Below, in pieces: positions 7,645 to 14,901 of a DNA stretch of 32,222 bases. The position numbers and the translations under genes were made by a program. Below the pieces are notes generated by a model. It was not told the DNA's origin. It ran no database searches and saw nothing but the letters and a program-made list of their open reading frames with translations. The stretch is from Streptomyces sp. GKU 895. GTDB lineage: Bacteria; Actinomycetota; Actinomycetes; Streptomycetales; Streptomycetaceae. Numbering within the stretch: the first letter of the stretch is position 1; every line of letters begins with the position of its first letter. Location: NCBI GenBank assembly GCA_002027195.1, contig MWJO01000099.1, forward strand, positions 1 through 32,222, written 5' to 3'.

Positions 7645-8499
7645 TCAGAGTCGTACGGCCGTGCGGACCAGGCCGGCCAGGGTGAGCGAGCGGCTGTGGG
7701 CGGGCCAGGCGATGTGGGTCACCACGGGTGGCGCGTCGGTCAGCGGCACCGCCGTGTGCTCGGCCCACAGCCAGGAGCGGGCGGAGTCGGGGACGATCGC
7801 CACGGTGCGTCCGAGGGCGATGAGCTGGGCCAGCTGTGTCTGGTTGTGGATCTCGGGGCCAGGGCCGGGTGCGTAGGCGCCGCGGGTGGGCCAGCGGGCG
7901 AGCGGCAGCCCGGGGATGTCCCCGACATCGGCCAGGGACAAGGTCGCGTGGGCGGCGAGGGGGTGCCCGGCAGGAAGGACGGCGACCTGCCCCTCGGTCG
8001 CGAGGGGCTCGCTGTCGAACCCGGCGAGGGAGTTCCACGGCGTGTGCATGAGCGCGGCATCGGCGCGTCCGTCGCGCAGCAGTTCTTCCTGCTCGTTGAT
8101 GCTGCACGGCACCACTTCGACCTCGGCGCTGTCCGGCTCGGCCGCGTAGGCGTCGAGGAGTTTCTGCAGCAGTTCGTGGGACGCGGCGGCCTTCACCGCG
8201 AGGACCAGTCGGTTGCGGGGACTGTCGGCACCGCCGGCGCGCCGGGTGCGGCGGGCGGCGGCCGCGGTCGCGTCGAGGGCCGCACGGCCCTCCTGCAGCA
8301 GCACCTCTCCGGCATCGGTCAGGCGGACACCGCGACGGTTGCGCTCCAGCAGGCAGACCCCGAGGCGCCGTTCGAGCTGCTGGATCGCCCGCGACAGCGG
8401 CGGCTGGGCCATGCCGAGGCGCTCGGCGGCGCGCCCGAAGTGCAGTTCCTCGGCGACGGCCACGAAGTATCTCAACTCGCGGGTTTCCAGGGTGTCCAC
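7645..8499 (-). CDS. LysR-family transcriptional regulator
   Basis: This 284-residue LysR regulator has its helix-turn-helix at residues 5-64 (LRYFVAVAEELHFGRAAERL, then QPPLSRAIQQLERRLG) and a long linker helix. The effector-binding domain runs from about LVLAVKAAASHELL onward, with INEQEELLRDGRADAALM as its hinge-adjacent segment. It is divergent from the short-chain dehydrogenase at 8592, with a T-N11-A palindrome between them, so it most likely controls that gene and itself in response to an unknown small molecule. Length and layout are normal for the family. Confidence 0.92.
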   Translation of the reverse strand: MDTLETRELRYFVAVAEELHFGRAAERLGMAQPPLSRAIQQLERRLGVCLLERNRRGVRLTDAGEVLLQEGRAALDATAAAARRTRRAGGADSPRNRLVLAVKAAASHELLQKLLDAYAAEPDSAEVEVVPCSINEQEELLRDGRADAALMHTPWNSLAGFDSEPLATEGQVAVLPAGHPLAAHATLSLADVGDIPGLPLARWPTRGAYAPGPGPEIHNQTQLAQLIALGRTVAIVPDSARSWLWAEHTAVPLTDAPPVVTHIAWPAHSRSLTLAGLVRTAVRL

Positions 8500-8518
8500 G
8501 GCCGCAGCATACGTGGTG

Positions 8519-8533
8519 ATACCTGGTGGGTAT
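8519..8533. promoter_or_regulatory. LysR-type operator (T-N11-A palindrome)
   Basis: ATACC-TGGTG-GGTAT is a perfect 5-bp-arm inverted repeat with the T-N11-A geometry typical of LysR recognition sites. It lies 20 bases upstream of the LysR start and about 60 bases upstream of the dehydrogenase. A looser outer repeat, GGTGA...TCACC, surrounds it. Confidence 0.6.
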
Positions 8534-8591
8534 GACAGGTCACCGTATCGGTGTTGGCCGCTCCGGCCGCCCGCGGGCCACCCTGATCAGC

Positions 8592-9329
8592 ATGAGCGAA
8601 ACGAAGACCGCGCTGGTGACCGGCGCGAACAAGGGCATCGGGTACGAGATCGCGGCCGGGCTGGGCAGCCTCGGGTACCGCGTGGGCGTGGGAGCCCGTG
8701 ACGAGAGCCGGCGCGAAACCGCTGTCGGGAAGCTGCGTGCCCAGGGAGTGGACGCGTTCGGGGTGCCGCTGGACGTGACCGACGACCGGAGCGTGACCGA
8801 CGCCGCGGCACTGGTCGAACGGCTGGCCGGACGCCTGGACGCCCTGGTCAACAATGCCGGTGTCGCGGGCGAGATGGGCCCGGGGTGGGATCAGGACCCG
8901 ACCACGCTCGATCTGGAAGTGCTCCGCACGGTCGTGGACACCAACGTCATGGGTGTCGTCCGGGTGACCAACGCGATGCTGCCGCTGCTGCGGCGCTCGG
9001 CCTCGCCGCGCATCGTCAACATCTCCAGTAGCGTCGGCTCCCTGACCCGGCAGGCGGACCCCGCCACCGAGATCGGCCCGATCATGGCGGCCTACGCGCC
9101 GTCGAAGTCCTTCCTCAACGCCCTCACCGTCCAGTACGCCCGCCAGTTCACCGGGACGAACATCCTGATCAACGCCGCCTGTCCGGGCCTGGTCGCCACC
9201 GACTTCAACGGATTCCACGGCCCCCGCACCCCCGAACAGGGCGCGGCCACGGCGATCCGGCTCGCCACACTGCCCGACGGCGGCCCGACGGGTTCGTTCT
9301 TCGAGGACGACGGCGTCGTCCCCTGGTGA
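8592..9329 (+). CDS. Short-chain dehydrogenase/reductase
   Basis: This 245-residue classical SDR is an NAD(P)-dependent oxidoreductase. It has the cofactor motif TGANKGIG (10-17), Asp61 in the LDVTD strand, NNAG (87-90), the serine strand NISSSVG (144-150) and the catalytic pair Tyr168/Lys172 in AAYAPSK. The ANKGIGYEIA pattern resembles carbonyl-reductase-like SDRs. The substrate cannot be read from sequence. ATG 8592 is preferred to the in-frame ATG at 8526 because the motif distance fits the family and the longer form would run into the LysR operator region. It is divergent from, and probably regulated by, the adjacent LysR protein. Confidence 0.9.
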   Translation: MSETKTALVTGANKGIGYEIAAGLGSLGYRVGVGARDESRRETAVGKLRAQGVDAFGVPLDVTDDRSVTDAAALVERLAGRLDALVNNAGVAGEMGPGWDQDPTTLDLEVLRTVVDTNVMGVVRVTNAMLPLLRRSASPRIVNISSSVGSLTRQADPATEIGPIMAAYAPSKSFLNALTVQYARQFTGTNILINAACPGLVATDFNGFHGPRTPEQGAATAIRLATLPDGGPTGSFFEDDGVVPW

Positions 9330-9446
9330 TCACGAACGCGTCAGCTTGCGCGTGGTGAAGCCACGGCGACGGTATCGGTCCACAGCGGCGTCAAGGTCCA
9401 GGACGGCGATCACCGGTGCGACGCCGGTGAAGGCCACTTCTGACAT
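9330..9446 (-). pseudogene. Remnant of a VOC/glyoxalase-like gene (N-terminus only)
   Basis: A 38-codon minus-strand frame from ATG 9446 reads VAPVIAVLDLDAAVDRYRRR followed by GFTT. This is the usual first strand and helix of a vicinal-oxygen-chelate (bleomycin-resistance/glyoxalase) domain. It then stops at 9330, directly against the end of the dehydrogenase. A functional VOC domain needs about 110 residues or more, so this looks like a gene truncated by deletion. A genuine short peptide gene is the less likely alternative. Confidence 0.5.
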
Positions 9447-9565
9447 CTGGTCAGTCTCGCACGCGGTGCCTCAGCCCCGTGAGTTCGGGGACGGCTATGC
9501 CGGTGCGACAGGTTCTGGGAGGATTTCGGTCGAATCAGGTGTGCCGTCGCAACGGGGAGTCCGTC

Positions 9566-10333
9566 ATGCAAGCCTCACTCCGGCTCTTCGCGGTCCCGCT
9601 GTCCGCAGTCCTCCTCGCCGGGTGCGGCAGCTCCAACGGCTCCGGTGACGCCGGTGGTTCGTCCAGGACTCCGACGAGCACCGTATCGGCGGGGATCCCG
9701 GGCTGCGTACCGCAGTGCCTCTCAGGCGGTTCGGATCCCGGGACTCTGCCTGCGGGTTCGCACCGGACGTCCCACTTTCTCAACGGGCAGCTGACGGTGG
9801 CCCTCACAGGTCGGTGGGAGAGCCATGAGGACCAGCCCGTCGAGTTCTCCGTGGCGCCGGAGGGCAGTTGGGATCTGCACCGGGTCCTGTTCTGGTCCGA
9901 CCTGATCCCGGTGGACAAGGATCGCAAACGTGCCGCAGGAGTGGCCAGTACCGCATCGGACCTGGTGGCCTGGCTCGGAACCCGGCCGAACCTCCAGGTC
10001 TCCACAGCCCGGAGCGGCAGGATCGGCACGGCCGCTCTGCCGGCGAAGGTCGTCGACATCGCCATCTCCGGCACGGCGGTCAACGAGGTCGCCGACTGCC
10101 CGACGCGGGCCTGTGCGGACTTCTTGACCTGGCCGAATGCCGGCGACAACGTCTATGGCATCGCGGAGCCCGCAGTGCTGCGGCTCTATCTGTCCGACGT
10201 CGCGTACGGAGGCAGGAATCATCTGCTGGCCGCCGGGATCGAAGGGCAGGACCGGGCCGACCTCAAGGACTTCCTCCCCGAGGCGGAGCGCCTCATCGCC
10301 AGTGCCGACGCCCCGCTCAGCCCGGCGCCCTGA
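9566..10333 (+). CDS. Putative secreted lipoprotein
   Basis: This 255-residue exported lipoprotein has ATG 9566 behind GGGGAG, a signal peptide and a lipobox LLAGC (Cys20), then a Gly/Ser/Thr-rich linker. The mature part has four cysteines, two in GCVPQC (about 45-50) and two in DCPTRAC (about 178-184), which could form disulfides. I do not recognise the domain. The segment with SDLVAWLGTRPNLQV, PAKVVDIAISG and later VLRLYLSDVAYGG is reminiscent of actinobacterial substrate-sensor lipoproteins of unknown role, but no named family is claimed. It is monocistronic and ends in a convergent hairpin. Confidence 0.7.
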   Translation: MQASLRLFAVPLSAVLLAGCGSSNGSGDAGGSSRTPTSTVSAGIPGCVPQCLSGGSDPGTLPAGSHRTSHFLNGQLTVALTGRWESHEDQPVEFSVAPEGSWDLHRVLFWSDLIPVDKDRKRAAGVASTASDLVAWLGTRPNLQVSTARSGRIGTAALPAKVVDIAISGTAVNEVADCPTRACADFLTWPNAGDNVYGIAEPAVLRLYLSDVAYGGRNHLLAAGIEGQDRADLKDFLPEAERLIASADAPLSPAP

Positions 10334-10346
10334 GTTCTCACCCCCT

Positions 10347-10364
10347 GCCGGTCGCCAGACCGGC
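10347..10364. terminator. Bidirectional terminator-like hairpin
   Basis: GCCGGT-CGCCAG-ACCGGC forms a perfect 6-bp GC stem in the 60-base convergent gap between the lipoprotein and the esterase. No T tract is present, as is common in Streptomyces. Confidence 0.4.
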
Positions 10365-10393
10365 TCCCGCCGCCTTGGTGGCAGCGCTCTTCG

Positions 10394-11245
10394 TCAACCG
10401 GTGCCGGGGGTGGTGCGGGGGTACAGCGTGCGCAGGCCCTCGTTCAAGGCGTACGGCAACGCCGAGCCGTGGGTCTGCCGGGGGTACAGGCGGCAGGTGA
10501 GTTCCAGGGACGGGTAGTTGCGCAGTCGCAGCACCTGCGCCATGCGGGTCGTCGACCCGACGATGTCGGCGGCGGCCAGATAGGGATCGGTCAGCTCCGC
10601 CTCACCCGCGCCCAGGAACACCTTCGCCGCCAGGTCGTCGTGGGTCGCGGCGTACTCGGCCTCCAGCGTGAACAGCAGATCCTCACATCCGCTGAGGGCA
10701 GGGCTGCAGGCCAGACAGCGGCCGAAGGCCGCCGGACGGGACAGCAGGGCGAAGCCGACGAAGTGTCCGCCGCCGGAGAATCCCACGAGACCGTGGTCGT
10801 CGTCGAACCGGAACTCGCGCGCCAACCGCGGGCGCAACTCGTCCACCAGAAACGACAGAAATGTCTCGGCGCCGCCGCCCGTCGGTATCTCGCCGGTCTG
10901 TGCCTCCATGTGCGCGCCGCCGGGTCCCGCGTTGACCCATCTCGGCCTCGGATAGAAGTCGTGTGTCCGACGGGCGCCGAACTCGGCGGGATCGCTCTCG
11001 TCAGGAGCGCCGATGCCGATCACGATGAGCTCGGCGACCTCCTGCACGGTGTGGAGCCAGTTCAACAGGCCGACGATCAGCGGGAAGCTGAGGGAGGCGT
11101 CGGTCACCCACAGGACGGGATAGCCGCGTTCATCGTGCTCGTACGACGGGGGCAGCGCGATGTGCACATCATGCGGCCAGGGCACATCGGTCCCCTGCGT
11201 CCGTCGGGTGGACAGAACCTCATACGTGTGACGGGGCGGGGACAC
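10394..11245 (-). CDS. Alpha/beta-hydrolase, IroE/Fes-like esterase
   Basis: This 283-residue alpha/beta-hydrolase of the esterase D/ferric-enterobactin-esterase type hydrolyses an ester or related bond of unknown substrate. The nucleophile elbow is GFSGGGHF (Ser157 from this start). The acid residue is likely in the GAGEAELTDP strand, and the His is in QTHGSALP (His259). The strand VLWVTDASLSF and IVIGIGAPDE are family-typical. The GTG at 11245 is chosen because it has a perfect AGGAGG site; an in-frame ATG at 11302 lies deep inside the preceding gene and has none. It overlaps the 3' end of the RibD-like gene by 26 bases, so the two are probably one transcript. Confidence 0.82.
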   Translation of the reverse strand: MSPPRHTYEVLSTRRTQGTDVPWPHDVHIALPPSYEHDERGYPVLWVTDASLSFPLIVGLLNWLHTVQEVAELIVIGIGAPDESDPAEFGARRTHDFYPRPRWVNAGPGGAHMEAQTGEIPTGGGAETFLSFLVDELRPRLAREFRFDDDHGLVGFSGGGHFVGFALLSRPAAFGRCLACSPALSGCEDLLFTLEAEYAATHDDLAAKVFLGAGEAELTDPYLAAADIVGSTTRMAQVLRLRNYPSLELTCRLYPRQTHGSALPYALNEGLRTLYPRTTPGTG

Positions 11246-11918
11246 GACTTCCTCCTGGTCGGCGCTGGCATGCGGGTGTCCCAGGAGGCGCCGGCGCGTC
11301 ACGTACCGGTGGTGTCATGCGGGGCTGCGAGCGGGGGTGGTCGAGTACACGGGGTTTGTACTCGACCAGCTGGGTGCGGCCGTCGAAGGTGCGGTGGTCG
11401 GTCATCTCGAGGGCCACGTCCGGATAGCCGTCGTAGATGCGTTCGTCGCCCGTGGCGCCGGTGATCACGGGGAACATGACGACGCGGAAGCGGTCGACGA
11501 GTCCGGCTCGGAGCAGGGAGCGGGACAGGCTGAGGCTGCCGATCGTGCTGAGGAGCCCGGAGCCGGTCGACTTCATGGCACGGACCGCCTCGACGGCGTC
11601 GCCGCGGATGAGCGTGGAGTTGGCCCACGTCAGTGGCTCTTCGAGGGTGGAGGAGAACACCACCTTGGCTGCTCGCGTGAGTTGGTCGACGGAGGCTTCT
11701 TCCTCGGGCCTGAACTCGTCCTGGCCGGCGGGGATCTCGCCTGCGGCGAAGCCCGACATCAGGCGGTAGGTCTTCGCTCCCATCAGGTAGGTGACCTCGG
11801 GCTGCTCACCGAGCCACGCGAGGTACTCCGGGCCCTCCAGGCCCCAGAAGCCGGGCCAGCCCTCGCCCGAGGCGTAGCCGTCGAGGGAGGTGATGAAGTC
11901 GACGAGAAGCTCCGACAT
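11220..11918 (-). CDS. Dihydrofolate reductase/RibD C-terminal family protein
   Basis: This 232-residue protein of the RibD_C/DHFR fold is an NADPH-dependent reductase-like family often annotated as dihydrofolate reductase. The start LLVDFITSLDGYASG, the pair VTYLMGAKTYRLM, KVVFSSTLEEPLTW, and GSGLLSTIGSLSLSRSLL followed by VDRFRVVMFPVITG are typical. GGAAAGGA lies seven bases before ATG 11918. The last 40 residues after VEYKPRVLDH are Pro/Arg-rich and run into the next gene. Homologues usually end near that point, so a tail frame slip is possible. The substrate is unknown; these proteins are rarely the folate enzyme. Confidence 0.85.
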   Translation of the reverse strand: MSELLVDFITSLDGYASGEGWPGFWGLEGPEYLAWLGEQPEVTYLMGAKTYRLMSGFAAGEIPAGQDEFRPEEEASVDQLTRAAKVVFSSTLEEPLTWANSTLIRGDAVEAVRAMKSTGSGLLSTIGSLSLSRSLLRAGLVDRFRVVMFPVITGATGDERIYDGYPDVALEMTDHRTFDGRTQLVEYKPRVLDHPRSQPRMTPPVRDAPAPPGTPACQRRPGGSRVPAPSHV

Positions 11919-12105
11919 GACAGCGTCCTTTCCTGGGTGTCACGAGCTTGGACCGTCCGGGAGCCACGAACTCATCGGCCGTGCCGTGAAGCGATGAGAG
12001 TGGGTGAGCGTGCCGCCACCTCGGGTCGCAGCTGTCTCGCCGGGCCGATGCCGCGTGGCGGCGTGACAATGAGAGACGGCGGCTGTTCAGGATCTGGGAG
12101 GCACC

Positions 12106-12360
12106 GTGAGTGATCTCGAGTTCGAACAGAAGCGGACGCTGTCACGTGTCGAGGCGGCCGACCAGCTCGAGGCCGTGGCAGCCGCGCTCAGACGCGGTGG
12201 GCAGGCGGAGCTGGACATCGGGCCGGGCCGGCTGACGGTGCGGATCCCGGACGAGCTGCACACCGAGCTCGAGGTCGAGCTGGAGGACGGCGAGATAGAC
12301 CTGGAGATCGAACTGTCCTGGCGGACCCCGCAGGCGGCCCGCCCCGCAGACGACGACTGA
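12106..12360 (+). CDS. Amphi-Trp domain protein
   Basis: This 84-residue acidic protein matches the small amphi-Trp family: FEQKRTLSRVEAADQLEAVA at the start, a central GPGRLTVRIPDEL strand and the closing DLEIELSW motif that names the family. The function is not established. A GGGAGG site precedes ATG 12106. The last codons (PQAARPADDD) lie inside the first unit of a 33-bp tandem repeat that continues past the stop, so the C-terminus has probably been reshaped by repeat slippage. Confidence 0.85.
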   Translation: MSDLEFEQKRTLSRVEAADQLEAVAAALRRGGQAELDIGPGRLTVRIPDELHTELEVELEDGEIDLEIELSWRTPQAARPADDD

Positions 12361-12460
12361 CCGCAGGCGGCCCGCCCCGCGGACGACGACTGACCGGAGG
12401 CGGACCGCGCGGCGGGCCGACACCTGACCACAGGCGGCCCGCCCCGCGGACGAGGGCTGA
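12331..12460. repeat. 33-bp tandem repeat spanning the amphi-Trp stop codon
   Basis: There are four head-to-tail copies at about 12331, 12364, 12397 and 12431. Copies 1, 2 and 4 are nearly identical (CAGGCGGCCCGCCCCGC core) and copy 3 is degenerate. The period is 33 bases (11 codons), and each copy carries its own TGA, so expansion does not lengthen the protein. Inverted GGCGGCCCGCC cores could also give hairpins. Confidence 0.8.
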
Positions 12461-12521
12461 GCGGACAGGGCCGGCGGCGATCCGCGAAGGGGTGGTGCGG
12501 CCCGCCGGCCGGTGCCCGATG

Positions 12522-12824
12522 TCAGCCGAGGATCTTTCGCTTCTGGGCCTGCATCTCCTCGTCGGTCAGGATTCCCTGGGCCTTGAGGTCGGCGAGCTGC
12601 TTGAGCTGGTCGATCTTGTTGGTCATGTCGTCATCCGCGGAGGCCGGCGCCGCTGTGCGGGGCGGAGCGGGAGGTGGGGCGGCGGCCGGCTGTTCGTAAG
12701 CGGGCTGCTGCTGCTCCTGCTGTGCCCAGCGTCCGGCCTGACGCCTGGAGACACGGTTGGACACCGCTGTGGCGGTGCCTGAGATCACGGCGGTCCGTGC
12801 GATGCCTCGAAGTAGTCCTGGCAT
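12522..12824 (-). CDS. SHOCT domain protein
   Basis: This 100-residue protein has a basic N-terminus with a short hydrophobic stretch (RTAVISGTATAVSNRVSRRQ), a Gln/Ala/Pro-rich linker, and a C-terminal SHOCT motif: IDQLKQLADLKAQGILTDEE followed by MQAQKRKIL (about 70-99). SHOCT is a short oligomerisation-type motif found at ends of many bacterial proteins. The N-terminal pattern is shared with small Streptomyces SHOCT proteins, and the molecular role is unknown. AAGGA precedes ATG 12824. It lies 26 bases downstream of the DUF6325 gene on the same strand, a recurrent pairing, so the two are likely co-transcribed. Confidence 0.85.
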   Translation of the reverse strand: MPGLLRGIARTAVISGTATAVSNRVSRRQAGRWAQQEQQQPAYEQPAAAPPPAPPRTAAPASADDDMTNKIDQLKQLADLKAQGILTDEEMQAQKRKILG

Positions 12825-12850
12825 GGCTGTGTCCTTAGTGTGGTACGGGG

Positions 12851-13303
12851 TCAGGAAACTGAGGCGCCGGGCTCCTGCTCGAGGGCGTCCAGCGACGCGA
12901 GCAGGGCCTGCACCGGGATTCTGCCGCCGGCCACCATCTGGGCGCCGCCGCGTCGCAGCTCGCGGGCCAGCGGTGCGGCCCAGGTGTTCTCGTACACGAG
13001 GATCGCGGCTGAGGTGTCCGCCTCCAGCGCCGTGGCTGCGTCCTGCAGGTCGCTGTGGTCGAGCAGCCCCGAGGAGGCTCCTTCGAACACGGTCAGGTCG
13101 ACTCCCTCGCCGATGTCCTGAAGTTCCAGCCCGGCCACCGTGCCGTCCGCCTCCTTGCGGACGAACACCAGGTCGAGGACGCGGATGATGCCGCGGTCGA
13201 CGAGGTCGACGAGCAGCGGAAATCCCTCTCCCGTCATGCGGTTGCCGGGGAATTCGAGGACCAGGTAGTCGACAGGTCCCATGTCTTCCAGCTCTGTGTT
13301 CAC
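12851..13303 (-). CDS. DUF6325 family protein
   Basis: This 150-residue protein starts with the family signature MGPVDYLVLEFPGNRMTGEG and continues LVDLVDRGIIRVLDLVFVRK, a ferredoxin-like alpha/beta pattern. The second half has an AILVYENTWAAPLARELRRG helix and IPVQALLASLDAL. It has no catalytic motif and is usually encoded with a SHOCT protein, as here. The GTG at 13303 is chosen because GGGGAG lies just upstream and the conserved region begins eight codons in. An upstream in-frame extension exists but overlaps the HxlR gene. Confidence 0.85.
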   Translation of the reverse strand: MNTELEDMGPVDYLVLEFPGNRMTGEGFPLLVDLVDRGIIRVLDLVFVRKEADGTVAGLELQDIGEGVDLTVFEGASSGLLDHSDLQDAATALEADTSAAILVYENTWAAPLARELRRGGAQMVAGGRIPVQALLASLDALEQEPGASVS

Positions 13304-13458
13304 GACCACTCCCCAAAAGCGGATTCGGCCCATCGCGGCGTCCGGAACAAGTGCACCTGGGGCGGCACGTCGGCGACCGCAAGGGTGACGCCTGTCAGCC
13401 CATTGCAGCATCGGGCGAGCGGCCCCGCACCTCATGCCGGGCTGGGGCGCGGTGCGGG

Positions 13459-13833
13459 TCAGGCCGTCGTCGGGTCCTTCGACGGCGGGGGACCCGCGAC
13501 GGCGAGGTTGTTCTGGCGCAGTCGCTCCCGTCCCCATTCGCCGAGCGGGCGCAATGCGTCGTTGAGCGCGGCGCCTGCCTCCGTGAGTGAGTACTCGACC
13601 TTCGGCGGCACCTCCGCGTAGACCTTGCGGCGGATGAGTCCGTCCTCCTCCATCTGCCGGAGGTGCTGGGTGAGCATTTTCTCGCTCACTCCGGGGAGCG
13701 CTCGACGCAACTCGGCGAAGCGGCGGGTGCCGTGGGCATGCAATTCCCAAAGGGCGAGGCCCTTCCACTTGCCGCTCACGACATCCAGTGCGGCATCGAT
13801 TCCGCAGATGTAGGGACCTCGACGGGCAGGCAT
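13459..13833 (-). CDS. HxlR-family transcriptional regulator
   Basis: This 124-residue winged-helix regulator has the HxlR hallmarks: an N-terminal Cys (Cys10 in YICGIDAALDVVSGKWKGL), then FAELRRALPGVSEKMLTQHL as the recognition helix region and EYSLTEAGAAL. The conserved Cys is used for redox or electrophile sensing in studied members. ATG 13833 is chosen for its GAGG site five bases upstream; GTG at 13839 is possible. It is divergent from the NAD(P)-dependent oxidoreductase at 13986 across a strong dyad, so it probably represses that gene and itself. Confidence 0.92.
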   Translation of the reverse strand: MPARRGPYICGIDAALDVVSGKWKGLALWELHAHGTRRFAELRRALPGVSEKMLTQHLRQMEEDGLIRRKVYAEVPPKVEYSLTEAGAALNDALRPLGEWGRERLRQNNLAVAGPPPSKDPTTA

Positions 13834-13861
13834 GGGCACCTCTTTCGGTTCAGGTGGCTGG

Positions 13862-13885
13862 GGTACTTACCAAATGGTATGTACC
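13862..13885. promoter_or_regulatory. HxlR operator overlapping a promoter
   Basis: GGTAC at one end and GTACC at the other bound a 24-base dyad in which 10 of 12 position pairs match. The centre reads TTACCAAATGGTA. TTACCA (13868-13873) and TATTTA (13890-13895), 16 bases apart, could be the -35 and -10 of the oxidoreductase promoter, placing the site where a repressor would block polymerase. A further GGTACTT half-site follows the -10. Confidence 0.65.
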
Positions 13886-13985
13886 CCACTATTTAGTCGG
13901 TACTTCCGGGAGACGGTGGCGAAGGCGAGGCTGGTCAGCGAGTGATCAAGAGATCGAACCCCAGCCTCGCCAAGGAGTTTCACGC

Positions 13986-14876
13986 ATGCCCACTCGCTCA
14001 CCTGTCTCCGTGCTCGGTCTCGGGCCGATGGGCCAGGCAATGGCCCGGTCCCTCCTGCGAACCGGACACCCGGTCACGGTGTGGAACCGCACGCCACGTC
14101 GTGCCCAGGACGTGGTCGCGGCGGGGGCACAGCTCGCCGACACACCCGCGCAGGCCGTCGCCGCCGCCGACCTGGTCATCCTCAGCCTGACCGACTACCA
14201 GGCGATGTGGGACATCCTGGGCGGCGCGACGGCGTCGCTACGGGGGCGGACCTTGGCCAATCTCAGCTCCGACACCCCGGACCGCACCCGTGAGGCCGCG
14301 GCATGGGCGGCGGGCCACGGAGCGGCGTTCCTGACCGGCGGGGTGATGGTGCCGGCTCCGATGGTCGGCACCGAGGCGGCGTACGCGTACTACAGCGGAC
14401 CGTGCGAGGCGATGGACCGGCATCGCGAAACCCTCGCCCGGATCGGGACACCACGCTATCTCGGCGAGGACCCCGGGCTGGCCCAGCTGATGTACCTGGC
14501 GCATCTCGACGTCTTCCTCACCACACTGTCGTCACTCACGCACGCCATCGCCCTGCTGCAGTCGGAAGGGCTCAAGGCGAGCGACGTCTTCCCGGAGCTG
14601 ATGCCGACCCTGGCCGGTATCCCGGCGATGCTGGAGGCGGGCGAGAACCCGGCCGCCCAGATCGACGCCGGCGAACACCCGGGGGACCTGAGTACCGCGA
14701 CGATGATGGGGGCCACCGCCGGCCACATCGTCGCGGCGAGTGAGCAGGCGGGCATCGATCTCGCCCTGCCTCGCTCGGTGCAACGCCATTACGCCCGCGC
14801 GATCAACGACGGGCACGGCGGTGACAATTGGACCCGCATCATCGACGGCATCCGGACCCCGCACCCGGAGGACTGA
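13986..14876 (+). CDS. NAD(P)-dependent oxidoreductase, imine-reductase-like
   Basis: This 296-residue member of the 6-phosphogluconate/beta-hydroxyacid dehydrogenase superfamily is closest in pattern to imine reductases. The Rossmann motif is VLGLGPMGQAMA (9-20) followed by VWNRTP. The stretch LANLSSDTPDRTREAAAWAA and GGVMVPAPMVG replace the catalytic motifs of sugar-acid dehydrogenases in the way seen in imine reductases. The all-alpha C-terminal domain (from about 165) forms the dimer-swapped active site. AAGGAG lies upstream of ATG 13986. Control by the HxlR repressor suggests induction by a reactive or aromatic compound, but the substrate is not deducible. Confidence 0.85.
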   Translation: MPTRSPVSVLGLGPMGQAMARSLLRTGHPVTVWNRTPRRAQDVVAAGAQLADTPAQAVAAADLVILSLTDYQAMWDILGGATASLRGRTLANLSSDTPDRTREAAAWAAGHGAAFLTGGVMVPAPMVGTEAAYAYYSGPCEAMDRHRETLARIGTPRYLGEDPGLAQLMYLAHLDVFLTTLSSLTHAIALLQSEGLKASDVFPELMPTLAGIPAMLEAGENPAAQIDAGEHPGDLSTATMMGATAGHIVAASEQAGIDLALPRSVQRHYARAINDGHGGDNWTRIIDGIRTPHPED

Positions 14877-14901
14877 GAGATCACGGTCTTCGGACGTCAC
14901 G

